From Sclerotinia nivalis (Eukaryota > Ascomycota > Leotiomycetes > Helotiales > Sclerotiniaceae): 64,000 nucleotides of DNA. The translations under genes were made by a program, and so were the position numbers. The notes below the pieces were generated by a model that saw only the letters and a list, made by a program, of their open reading frames with translations, did no database searches and was not told the DNA's origin. Below are positions 1 to 10,801 of the stretch, in pieces; position 1 is the stretch's first letter; every line of letters starts with the position of its first letter. The stretch lies in the NCBI GenBank assembly GCA_029531795.1, contig JAPEIS010000007.1, forward strand, positions 1,364,001 to 1,428,000, read 5' to 3'.

Positions 1-1226
1 CCACAGTTTATTCATGCTCCGAATGATATTTGACGCTTGTATCTGGGGCCATTATTAGACTTATTGCTAATCAGGGTAGAAGAACTTAAAACAAAACGTA
101 GATATATGAAATGATTAATGATGAATAAAAGATAGGTATAAAATCAATTGTTGGTGATGAATATCCGGAGATGCAGAAAACAACTGTTGGTGGAACGCAA
201 TGAAATCAGTGCCATGTCCACAGCCTACCATCATCACTTATCCATGCTTATGTGGCTATCGACCTCCTAATTCGTATGCCGCACTATCCACATAGAATGT
301 CCAGTACATGATGTATATGTCCACATTGTATTCGGTGGCGATGATAAGTAGTAACAGTCCGAAATGGTGGTGTAACACCAACATTAGAGCTATCCAAGCA
401 CCTTGCATATGTCGAATTGCGAAAGCTGAGCAAAGACCTATTAATTGACAGGATATCGGAAGATTTTCAATCATTTTCAACCAAGCTTTAAGCGCTTTAA
501 CACCAGATTCTGAGAAGAGTAGACGGGTAGCATGAGTATTCTCCTCCATAGAGAAAAGGATTAGCCGTATACGCTCTACCTTTAGTTGGTTACTAGGTAG
601 GCCCATTCCTTGTGCCTCAAGTATCTATTCTTTATTTGTGCCTTCCCCCGATATCGAAGTATATTTCCCGTTTTAAGGGCAGCAAGGAGACAAGCCGCTT
701 TCTATTTCTAGCACACCACTCATAATGAATACCGACGACGTAAGGACTTTCGCATTTAGGTGAAACAAGTTTGCGCATGGTTCATTTTTGATGAACGATT
801 CTTTCAGATCTCCGCACTGTGTAAAGGTAATTGACCTCAAATGGAAAAGGTTCATGGTCAAACTTATGCTAGCTGGTTTCGCGCTAAGCACGCACAATGG
901 GAGTAGTAAATCTCTAATGCGAAAAGCAGACAAAGTTTACATGTATTCAGGTATTAAGTTTGGTAGCGTGATAATATTGAAGTTGGGGAGGGACCAGACA
1001 CAATCTAATGAGGGACTTGACTTCGAAAGACCCAAGTCACGTGCAGCCACATTATTTCGGTCTTTTTGTGTATGCATTGATGCCTAAGGTGAAGTTGTTG
1101 TAGCAGCAAGGCACATGAATAACAACAATAATAATAATCTCTGGACTTCTGATAAACAAAAGACGGAGGTTCGTGATTCAACACCTCCACGGTTAACGGT
1201 CCCACCTCCATTTGGGTACATACAAC
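1..1226. other. Intergenic, no supported gene
   Basis: Several overlapping open frames of 68-116 codons occur on both strands, but none has a recognisable domain or convincing splice structure. The minus-strand frame at 256-606 has a hydrophobic stretch and an ATG, but nothing else supports it. The last few hundred bases are presumably the promoter and 5' leader of the gene starting at 1227. Confidence 0.6.
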
Positions 1227-3128
1227 ATGTTCCTCGCATCTAAGACCCTCTGGAGGGCTGGGCCGCTGCCAAAACCTTTAGCCTCAATCGTCCACTTTCA
1301 ACAGTCCGGAAACCTATTGTACCAACCACAGTCACGAGACAATTCAACGATTTCGCGAGGCAAACGCATACATATTGCTGGTGCACATCATTTACAGACA
1401 CTCATTGCCAATGCTCTCGCTCAATCAGCAAATCCCAAAAGACACCCAATAACCCTGATGGTACCCCGCAATCAGTATATCCAACATTATGTGGATACTC
1501 AAGGCAAGCTTCAAATCATCAGAGATGGCGTCGCCACAACCGTGGTAGGAGCTGTCGACATAGAAGTTCTCCCTTTTCCAATGGAATCAACTGTTCCTGA
1601 GCAAACATTTCCTCCCACCAAAAGCTTAGGGTTCAAACGTCTATTGATGGATACTGGCCCGGATGAAGATGATTTTTCAGTCGACGATATCCCCTTGCTA
1701 CTTGAGAATGGATCTATCCTTGAAGAGAAAAAGAAATCGAAGAAGCCGGCACGATTACCAATCTCAGATATCAAAGTCTATGATCTATCTTATTTTCTCC
1801 AATTACACTCATCATTTTGTGATCCGATAAGGGCAAGTAAGGATGTGGTAAAGGAACAAGTAGCAGAAATTCGGGCACCGCCAAAAGAGTCAGATATCAA
1901 GGCTGTGCCTGTGAATCAGTTGACCAAAATCAATACTGATCCTATTGAACACTTAATCTTCGCCGAACGGCCTAGGGATCTGATCAAATTTTTCAGCAAT
2001 ATTAAAGATAGGCTTCATCCCTCCTCTGTAGTGATGGTAATTGGAAACAACCCTGGTCTAGTTCAAGGCCTATACGACCAAGTGTTTCCTGATGTCTCAA
2101 AACGACCCAATTTCGTCGAATGTGCTAATGGGATGTTTATGGGTGAAGCCTCTATCGAAGGATTTTGGGATTCGCTTCGCTCCGTCCCGTTACTCAGAGC
2201 ACAACTCTCTATAGGGCCACTCACACGAACTGTAGACGATGGTCAGACTCCAGGTGAGGTGGAAAAGAGAGAGAAAGAAGCTAAGTATCTTATTGATAGA
2301 GTACTCAAAGCACCTACACTTGGCGCGACAACTATCAGCAGAGCTGTACTAGAAAGATATAAATTGAGGAAACTGGTCACACGATCTGTCGTTTATCCTC
2401 TCACGGTTGCGTTCAATTGTATGATGGGTGAAATATTTTCAACTAAAGAACGAGTGACAGAAGCCAGACTTTTATTTGAGGAAGCTTGTGCAGTTGTGCA
2501 AGCCATCGATCCAGCATTGACCCATCAGATTCTGTTAAATAACTTACTATGGGCAGTGGTCAGAGCACCAAACATACGTCCTCTTATGTTAAAGTGTGTC
2601 GAGCTTGGTTATGACACGAATGTTGATTTAGACAATGGTTGGATCATAAAGTATGGAAGGGGCATGACTCCCACTCATGAAAAGTACACAAAAATCGTCA
2701 AGGACAGAGCAAGGGAATCGGCAAGAGCTATTGCAGCTGACAAGGAGGAGGCTGCGAGAGCAGAAGCGCGACTCAGAGTGGCAAGTGAGTTAGCCGCTAA
2801 GAGACAGGAGGAGAAAGAAAAGAGACTCGAGTTTTTAGATTCCAAGTATGCCGTCGGAAAAAGCTTTAAGAGGTTTACCTTCGGGGAAAAGGTTGAAGCT
2901 CCGTTAAATGTCCCAACTGAGGCATACTTCAAAACCAGAAGCCCTACAGAGGCTTCGGGTGTTTGGGGAAATTTAGAAGCTCCTTTTAACAAAAGAGTGA
3001 AAGAAGGAGATGAGAGCGACCCGTCAGCTCATGTTGAGAGAAGTGGAGATGATGTTGTAGAGAAAACTAGCGAGTTAGGCCTAGACGAGGTAGAAAGTGG
3101 AGGTAGTGAGGAGAAAGCACAGACATAA
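1227..3128 (+). CDS. Cbs2-like mitochondrial protein with ketopantoate reductase fold
   Basis: This is a single-exon gene of 633 residues. The first ATG in the open frame is at 1227; the five upstream codons begin with TTG. The N-terminus (MFLASKTLWRAG, Arg/Ser-rich, no acidic residues) looks like a mitochondrial presequence. Residues ~45-330 resemble the N-terminal domain of ApbA/PanE ketopantoate reductases: IHIAGAHHL, then ITLMVPRN, then PIEHLIFAERP and VVMVIGNNPGLV. Residues ~345-490 fit the helical C-terminal domain. A Lys/Glu/Ala-rich coiled coil follows (~510-555), then an acidic tail. The dinucleotide Gly-rich loop is degenerate (GAHHLQ in place of GxGxxG), so NADPH binding and catalysis are unlikely. 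Family knowledge: yeast Cbs2, a translational activator of mitochondrial cytochrome b mRNA, has this fold. That role is inferred here; the alternative is an uncharacterised KPR-like protein. Confidence 0.8.
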   Translation: MFLASKTLWRAGPLPKPLASIVHFQQSGNLLYQPQSRDNSTISRGKRIHIAGAHHLQTLIANALAQSANPKRHPITLMVPRNQYIQHYVDTQGKLQIIRDGVATTVVGAVDIEVLPFPMESTVPEQTFPPTKSLGFKRLLMDTGPDEDDFSVDDIPLLLENGSILEEKKKSKKPARLPISDIKVYDLSYFLQLHSSFCDPIRASKDVVKEQVAEIRAPPKESDIKAVPVNQLTKINTDPIEHLIFAERPRDLIKFFSNIKDRLHPSSVVMVIGNNPGLVQGLYDQVFPDVSKRPNFVECANGMFMGEASIEGFWDSLRSVPLLRAQLSIGPLTRTVDDGQTPGEVEKREKEAKYLIDRVLKAPTLGATTISRAVLERYKLRKLVTRSVVYPLTVAFNCMMGEIFSTKERVTEARLLFEEACAVVQAIDPALTHQILLNNLLWAVVRAPNIRPLMLKCVELGYDTNVDLDNGWIIKYGRGMTPTHEKYTKIVKDRARESARAIAADKEEAARAEARLRVASELAAKRQEEKEKRLEFLDSKYAVGKSFKRFTFGEKVEAPLNVPTEAYFKTRSPTEASGVWGNLEAPFNKRVKEGDESDPSAHVERSGDDVVEKTSELGLDEVESGGSEEKAQT

Positions 3129-6100
3129 AATGCCTAAACAGACTGAGGTACAGATGGAACGATGTACGGGCATGCGAATGAGCGAAACGTTATGGCTTTC
3201 CACAAGAAATGTTGTGGGCCACGGAAATGGCGATTCTCTAGCCTGAGAATCTTGTCCTGGCTCCTGTTTGTCCAAGTGCAATGGACGTTGCAGTTGAATT
3301 GTCTTTCAACTCTCGACGAATTAGATTGTGAGATACTTTCTTGTGCTGAAGAGAGTTATGGCATGGGACTAGGTCTTATTTGCTGGCCAAAGATATAAGA
3401 CACAGTCAACATGCGAATCAATCGATGCCTTAACTTCATTTCCAATTTGTTACACTCAAGCCCACATCTCGATGCAACTGCTCTAGCTTATCTGGTCATT
3501 TGGGTCATTTCGTCATTTCTAGATGTGCAATCGGAAAATATCTCGTCCAAATATCTTTAGCGAGCCAATGAATCAAAAATACATCTTAGGCAAATGGGAT
3601 TTTCGATCGTCTTATGTATATTACATACCATTCAGTCGCGGTATACATTTAAAGTGAGGATTCTATTAGTAGAGGATTTTCATTAATAGACAATAAATAG
3701 AGCAGTAATGTGCATATATTTCTTCGTTTTGACTTTTCATTGTTGAATCCGTACTTATTTTGTGAAGTTCGTGCTTGCGTTAGAGACGGAGTGATGAATT
3801 TAAATTTCCTTATTCCTCTGTTTTGTTCGCTGATTCCATCAACCATGGCAGCAGTTGCGTATATCACCTAATTTCTATAGCTGAACTTGCACCTTGAGAG
3901 ATTCTACTAGAGAAACGAAATATTACTCCGGAGAAATTTGAAATGTGAAATAGTAAGACGAGTATAGATCCAACACTACCACCAACCTTGGAGTCCTTCT
4001 CCTCGAGAACTTTCAATCTCCTTCTCCTTCTCATTCTCATTCTCCTACCTGGAACCACGAGCTCTCTATCACGTTTCTCTATCCCGTCCAAGCCACGGTC
4101 GATTTTCATATCCGTCATATCCGTCTCATACTTGTACATACGTACTACATACAATACAAACAGAACACCCCAAAATATAAAAATAAAATCCTCGTATACT
4201 TCCTTCCCGTATTATATGGTATCAATTAAGTTACCAACGAAACTAAGTTTTACATGTGTTGACGGTGGTGTTTCTGGATTTCTATGTATAATGTATTGAA
4301 GTGCATACATGATTTATTCTTTACTTTTTAGATATTGATATATTTACGCGCGAGTTTTGATGTATTAACTGGGGTTTTGGTTTTGGTTTTGGATAATGGG
4401 TTGATAGATTGATGATTGGGATATAAGTTCTGGGATTTGAGATTTGAAATATGAGATTTGAGATTCGAGATTCGAGATGCGAATAAATACAGAATAAATA
4501 CAGAATAATGTATCAGTGGGATGATTGGGGAGTACTAGTCTGCATTAATAAGATCTTCATGTTGACGGTGAAAAAATTCAATAGTAAGATCTTATATTTG
4601 TGGCGCGGAAGTGTGAAGTAAATTCGTGGGAGGAGGTATCATTCATCCACGTTACCATATGGGTATTCATACATAATATCATATTCCTTACACCCCCGTA
4701 TCATATCATCCCCTCCGAATCCTATCCCTTACCCGAAAAAGCACTTTACCTTACACTTATCCACGCCCCAATAATTTTTCCATCATGATACTATAAATCA
4801 AGCTTCCCTCCCCCTTCCATTTCCCATTCCCATTTCCCATTCAGGATATTTATAATTTCTATCTCTATTTAATCAAGGAATATCCAATTTAAAAAACAAA
4901 GGATAAATTAAAACGATGTATTTGAGATAGTAGCAAGAATTGACAACAATAGTAATAACAATAAGAATAACAATAGAACGACAATGATAAGTACTTCGAG
5001 AACAATAACAATTATTGTGACGTGCAACAAAACTTTTGGCATACAAAAGAGAGGGCTTAGCATGACATCATTTATAATAAAGAACATGGTCTATATTTTC
5101 GTTTTTCGTTTCCTGATGATTTGGCTCTCCGATGCAGTCAGTTCATATCTATCTACCTACTTAGTACTTACATCAATGGTGTGAAATAAGTGTCGCTGGT
5201 ATGACGAATCGTAACATAATAGCTTCATCTTTATCTCTAAGCCATATTACATATCACACAGATGAAGAAACATTCGAAATCCTACTATCCCACCCCAAAA
5301 AGATAATTACATGAATAGATTTTAGACTTTATTCCGTAACGTTGGTGGCTTGGATACTAAAAAGCCTGTGGTTCAAAGTCTATTTCAGCCCTGTGGAGAA
5401 AGACGTGCAACAATTTATTCTTCACTGTATCACGGGATCGGAATCTTCGGAACCGGTTTGAATATAGTGAGTGCTGTGATAAGGAAGCCATGAGGAAATA
5501 ATGAGTGAAAAGGATTACTACTAAAGTACTTCTTCTCTAGGGGGGGAGCGCAGCAAAATTTCTCATTTCTATTATCTAGTCATATCTGCACGGTAGAAAA
5601 AGTTCGTACTACATGTCGCTAGACAATTAAACCGTTGAAAAATGCATGGCTGCTTGAACAATATCCGGTCGAATATCTCAAATAAATCACCTATACAAGT
5701 ATCACCAGGACTTCCTCGGCACATACTCACAACAGATATCATGTCTTAGTACGACATCGAAATAATTTCCAACTCAACGTAACATCCACAAAGATAAGCA
5801 TCACAACAACGTTCCCTTTACTTCATTAACACATCACTCACCTGAGCTTCATCTACTTGCTCAGCCACAGCCACATCGAATGATCCAAACCGTAACTTGC
5901 TCGGCAGGACCGAAAGATGGCGGAACGTGAGACGTGAGCAGCTGTACCTGAATACAAGCTCTTGGTGTCGATGGCCTTCTAGTGTGACATAAGCCACCAG
6001 CAACCCATAAGGCTGGATGGATACTTCATATCTCAGATTCTCAGCTAGTAGTTCGTAGGATAGGTGATTCTTTTCTAAAAGCTTATAGGTGACACGATAT

Positions 6101-9100
6101 TAGCATTTTGGAGTATATTTCGAGACTGAGATGTGAGAATAAGGATCTCGAACTCTTCTCGGGTAGAGCGGGTGATTAAAGGGAATCGTTCCCGAGACGG
6201 ATACTATGCATTTATTTCCCTCGTTCCGGAAAGGATTTGTATGCATATGAAGAACAACTCGTTCTTAATATTTACAAGTTTCGACGAGGCCAATAACATA
6301 TCGTACCGTCTCTTCCATACCCATCAACACAATTCAACAAACGATATCGTTCGTGACTCTTCCAGCGGAAAAACCGATAATGCCGTCAATGCCGTGAATG
6401 CCCGGATACCTTGGTTGAAAGCGGAAGATTACATATCTCCTCGCCGAGGTGAAGTCCAGCCTTATGGCTTTTCAACGTTGTGATTGATGCATCTTCATAG
6501 TCGGTAAGATAAGTAGATTATGCAGTGGAACATGGGCGCAAGTAGGTAGGTGTGTCAGGTACACTTTGTCAGCGAGATGCTTAAATGGCGGTCGGGGGAA
6601 GAAGGAATGTGATTGTGTATACACACACGTGATCGGAGATTATCCTCCTTTTGCGGTTTTATTTTTGATCGGATAAAAACTTCCCCCTCGGTAAATCCTA
6701 ACGGATGGGGATTTTGAGACATGGAGAATTTTGTCTGAGATGTGAAAAAGTTGGGGTTTAGAGTTGAATGATCATCACATGTGGTTATCATCAACCTCAT
6801 CAATATCTGGGGCTCATGTTTATCCACATAAAACTAGCCAGCTGAGCCATATCCAAGTGCTCTTTCTCTCCGCAAAAGCATATCACTTTACCAAACTTGT
6901 TCACACCAACCCACCTTGAAATTCCATATGAAGGAAGTATCAGCATGCACGCACGACAAAACATATTCAACAACGTACGAACAAAGCGTACCTAAATTGC
7001 CCACCCCTCTATCACAAGTAATAATAAGTTATGATAAAGTAAAGCGCAAAACCCTCACCGACTACAATCCACACACGCATCTGACCCCAAAAATCATCGC
7101 GCGACCCTCCAAATCTACCCCACCATCATGCTGTAACACATACTTAACACATCCAACCAACCAAGCCCTCCAACGAATTCCACACCCTCTTTCCAGCTTC
7201 CAATTTCTTCTCACCGTATCGCACCGAGATCGTTATTGGCTTATACACTCCATTTCCCTACATGAAAGTGGAATTTAGGGTATATTCCGATGATACATAG
7301 TACGTGCATATGCTATGAATATACGGTGTGTTTGAAGTTTGGACCTACTGGATCGAGCATTAACGTTTCCCGTTCACCGGTACTTGCATACCTACCTAGT
7401 AGGATGGCGACAAACTATGGATTCGATACTACTGTACGTATATATGTATGTAGTATGTATGTATGTATGTATGTGTACAGTATGTATGTGTACAGTATGT
7501 ATGTACATATGTGTATATGTATGTATGTGTATGCCAGATTCGCCAACACATCTCACACCAATCCATCTAAATTTTCACATTCAAACTTCATCTCCCTACC
7601 TATCAATTAAGATCCCAATGCTCTCTGCCCCAATATTTACACGACAGGAGCACAGGTCAAGATGAATGAAAGCTTGACCGAGTACCCATCATACGAACTT
7701 TTACTTAACGCGGAAAATCATTACTGATTCTCCATCACCATCTCCATCTCCATCTCCATCCAATCTGCCAACCACCCCCTCATAAACTTTTCTTCCTTTA
7801 AACTTCCATCGCATCTGCCCCGCATCCTCGCATCCGGCTCGTTTCATTTTTATTTACTGTACTGTACTGCACTGTACTCCATTATACATACAGAGTACAT
7901 AAATACTCCACCATGAGTAAAACAACCACAACTTCATAAATGAAACGAATCCAAAACAAAAATACAAGGTCTACTTACTCACCCTCACAATCACATTATC
8001 ACAATCCGAAGTCTCGTGCGCTGTTCTGTTTCCGCGGATAATTTAATTGATTCCTGAGTAACAATATGCAGAATTCCCAAACCCCGAATTCCCCGACTTG
8101 GCGGTTTTTGGAGTTCCTGATGATCTTGGAGTAGGAATTGTGAGGGTGGATTTTGCGGATTATCGGACCACGGATTGCATTGGATTGCGGTGCGGACTAC
8201 GAGTACGAGTTAGAGTTTTGGCAGAAATGTTGTGTAAGTGAATGAAACGAATAAAAGCATTTTTCAAAACATTATACGGAGTATGGAACTCTTTTATTTC
8301 CTTGATTACCAAAAATCTAGATGTCTTATGTCATTCATATCCATCCATTCATTAAAAATCTAGAATCTTCAAATTGCTCAAGAAAAACCTTTAGTTCTTT
8401 GTATTCATTCTTCATTCTACTAATCATGAAATGATGCCATCTATACAATCCTATTACATTACAAATCCACACCTTTGGATTTTGGATTTCAAAGATTAAT
8501 CTAGAGATTGTCTAGCTAGCATCAGTGAGTCTGGATGAGATATATGATCCATACGGAGTACAATAAAGCAAAGCAAAAAGTAGATTTGAAATCAGATCTT
8601 CAATCTTCAATCATGACTCCAACCCCTCATTAACTCGGAATTTCAGACAGATAACCCATCCCCTCCCTTGATCAAATCGATCAATCCTCCATTACAATTA
8701 ATCATCAATCAATCATCACATATAAATCATCGATATTTTGATATCTGCAAGATAAAAATTTATTAGTATCTAGGTAGGTATCTATACCAAACAACCAGCC
8801 AGCCAGCAAATGAGCAATTTGTGTGCAAAAGCCTTGCTATCAAATCTCCCTCCCTCCTATCTACCTACCTACCTACCTCATAAATACTATAAAATCGGAA
8901 TCAAAATTCATCCCATCCCATCCCATCCCATCCTATCCCCTTCCCTTCCCTTCCATTCCCTTCACCATCACCATCCCATCCACCACTCCATCCACCCATC
9001 TCCAAAATGCACCTCCGCAGTTCCGCAAGCCTACACAATACTTAATTCAATAATCAAATCAAATCAAATCAAAAACTTATCTATTAAACACAAACACAAA

Positions 9101-9982
9101 CTCAAACTCAAACATAGACATAAACACAAACATAAACTTCACGAATCATTAAACAAGTAAAATGCCAGAAGGATTGTCATTCATGCATACATACATACAT
9201 ACCTAGTACATACCTAGCTAGTACATATCTATCGAATGACAACAAAACAATCCATCCATCCATCCATCCATCCCATCTATCGCTGTATGTATGTAACCAT
9301 AACCTGCAGCCCCAAAAAAAATTAGAAGATTTTTTTTTTACATTCCGAGGTTGATGTGCTGTGCTGTGCTGTAGATACCTAGGTTGGTTATGCAATGAGT
9401 CATTTGTAAGTAAGTAAATCACAATAAGTCACATCGATCACAGCAAGCAAGCAAGCAGAGTAAAAGAATTTGGTTTTGAAGTTTGATCGTTTTGATATTT
9501 GCTATACTATACTATGCTATGTTGTATTCCTAGACAGCTCAACCAAGAAAAAGTTGGGAGTTATCTAATCCATCCATCCATCCATTCAACCCCAATGCCA
9601 ATGACCCTGATCGGCATCCCTTATCGCATCATCCGATAAGCCAAATTATCCTTCTCTCTTCCCTCCCTCAAAAATAATTCGAAATGTGAATTTCTCCCTT
9701 TAACTCCCAATGTTCCCGCATGAGTGGTGTGAATATCCATTCTGTATCTCTGCATCTCCCTTCCATTCATCCTTCCCTTCCATCTTATCCCATCGTAAAT
9801 AAAAATCCCATAAAGAAATAACAAGTAAGAAAGGTAAACCGTGTGGTATTTTTTGTATCATGCCCCCATCAAATGCCCAAAACTCCAATGCCCGCTCGTG
9901 ATGTTGTCGCTCAAATCCAATTCCCATTATATGTTTTGTAATATACATTCCGAAACTCGTAAAACAATCCCAAGGGGAAGAT
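3129..9982. other. 6.9 kb intergenic region between convergent genes, rich in simple sequence
   Basis: No gene can be supported. The region holds a GGTTTT run near 4371-4395, degenerate GAGATTTGA-type repeats near 4435-4510, TATG and TGTA runs at 7437-7535, CTAC/CATCC runs at 8860-8940, ATAC and CATC runs at 9180-9275 and a GCTGT/TACTA run near 9355-9520. One minus-strand open frame (5818-6099) is more coding-like than its surroundings and is discussed as a finding. The spacer is unusually long for a pair of convergent 3' ends. Confidence 0.55.
7437..7535. repeat. TATG-type microsatellite
   Basis: Runs of GTATGTATGTATG interspersed with GTACAGTATGTATGTGTACAG and ATGTGTATATG. This is a compound tetranucleotide repeat. 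It creates the Met/Cys/Val/Tyr-rich spurious open frames in this stretch, so those should not be read as genes. Confidence 0.85.
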
Positions 9983-10801
9983 TTAATAAACGCTAATGGC
10001 GCTTATTAAACTCGGTGATTGTCGAGGAGGTAAATAAAAACCTTCGTCGAAGAAGGCTTGTTGTTCGGATTGTGGTATCGATGAGGATGGAGTGGATTTG
10101 CTGTAATAGGAGGTGGTAGCGATTTGTTGTTTATCCGAGAAACTGGGGAGGGCATCGGATGGTGGAGATGGTGGCATTGATTCATCTTCTGAAGAATCGG
10201 AATCGTGGTCGAGTTCTGGTGGATGAGATGCGGAATGTGATTTGGTGAGGTGAAGTTGAAGACCTGAGTAATCTTCCTCACCATCATCTTCGAAATCCTC
10301 TTCATCCTCCTCGACTTCTCGTGATGAGACTTTGACTAGGGCATTCATGTTGTGTGATGGTATGCGGGTCAATGAAGCCATGGATGGCTCTTCCATTTCT
10401 TCATCTGAATCGTATTCGCTATCTTCATCTGAGGAATCGTCGTTATCGAGGTCGGATGTTTCCCAATCCTCCTCGGGTTCTTCGACAACGTTATCGGCCC
10501 ATTGGATGTGTCTTGGATCTTCTTGCTTGGTGGCTTTTCGAACGGATTGGTTGAACCAGCTCTCTTGCTCTTGTTCAGCTTCGGCAAGTTCAAGCATCAA
10601 TGAATCGAGAAGGTTTGCATGACCAACAAGAAGACGAAGGTTGTGATCTGCTCGGGAAGCTTCCGAAGAAAGCTTACCTCGAGCGGTGTGAGCGAGGTAG
10701 TAAGTTTGAGTAATAGACATCTTCTTTCTCAATGATGATTGTGATTGTGATTGTGATTGAGGTGTTTGGGAGGAAAAAGGACTTTCGGAAATATTCGACA
10801 T
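9983..10801 (-). CDS. Acidic conserved-looking protein of unknown function
   Basis: A single exon of 272 residues, ATG at 10801. I do not recognise a named family. Residues ~28-95 form an ordered, probably helical module (ITQTYYLAHTARGKLS, then ADHNLRLLVGHANLLDSLMLELAEAEQEQE), followed by a basic stretch (SVRKATKQEDPRHIQW). Residues ~105-190 are very acidic (long Asp/Glu/Ser runs such as DNDDSSDEDSEYDSDEEMEE). The rest is low-complexity Ser/Pro with a C-terminal segment FDEGFYLPPRQSP. There is no signal peptide and no membrane segment. The N-terminal module with an acidic tail suggests a regulatory or adaptor protein, but that is inference. The gene is isolated, with ~7 kb and ~9 kb spacers on either side; a very long upstream region is typical of regulated developmental genes. 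Confidence 0.75.
   Translation of the reverse strand: MSNISESPFSSQTPQSQSQSQSSLRKKMSITQTYYLAHTARGKLSSEASRADHNLRLLVGHANLLDSLMLELAEAEQEQESWFNQSVRKATKQEDPRHIQWADNVVEEPEEDWETSDLDNDDSSDEDSEYDSDEEMEEPSMASLTRIPSHNMNALVKVSSREVEEDEEDFEDDGEEDYSGLQLHLTKSHSASHPPELDHDSDSSEDESMPPSPPSDALPSFSDKQQIATTSYYSKSTPSSSIPQSEQQAFFDEGFYLPPRQSPSLISAISVY

Noticed and set aside
3864..4299. Overlapping open frames on both strands with Leu-rich or Arg-rich runs
   Set aside because: They read through CTTCTCCTTCTC-type simple sequence and have no domain or splice structure.
7290..7665. Met/Cys/Val/Tyr-rich open frames
   Set aside because: They are translations of the TATG microsatellite.
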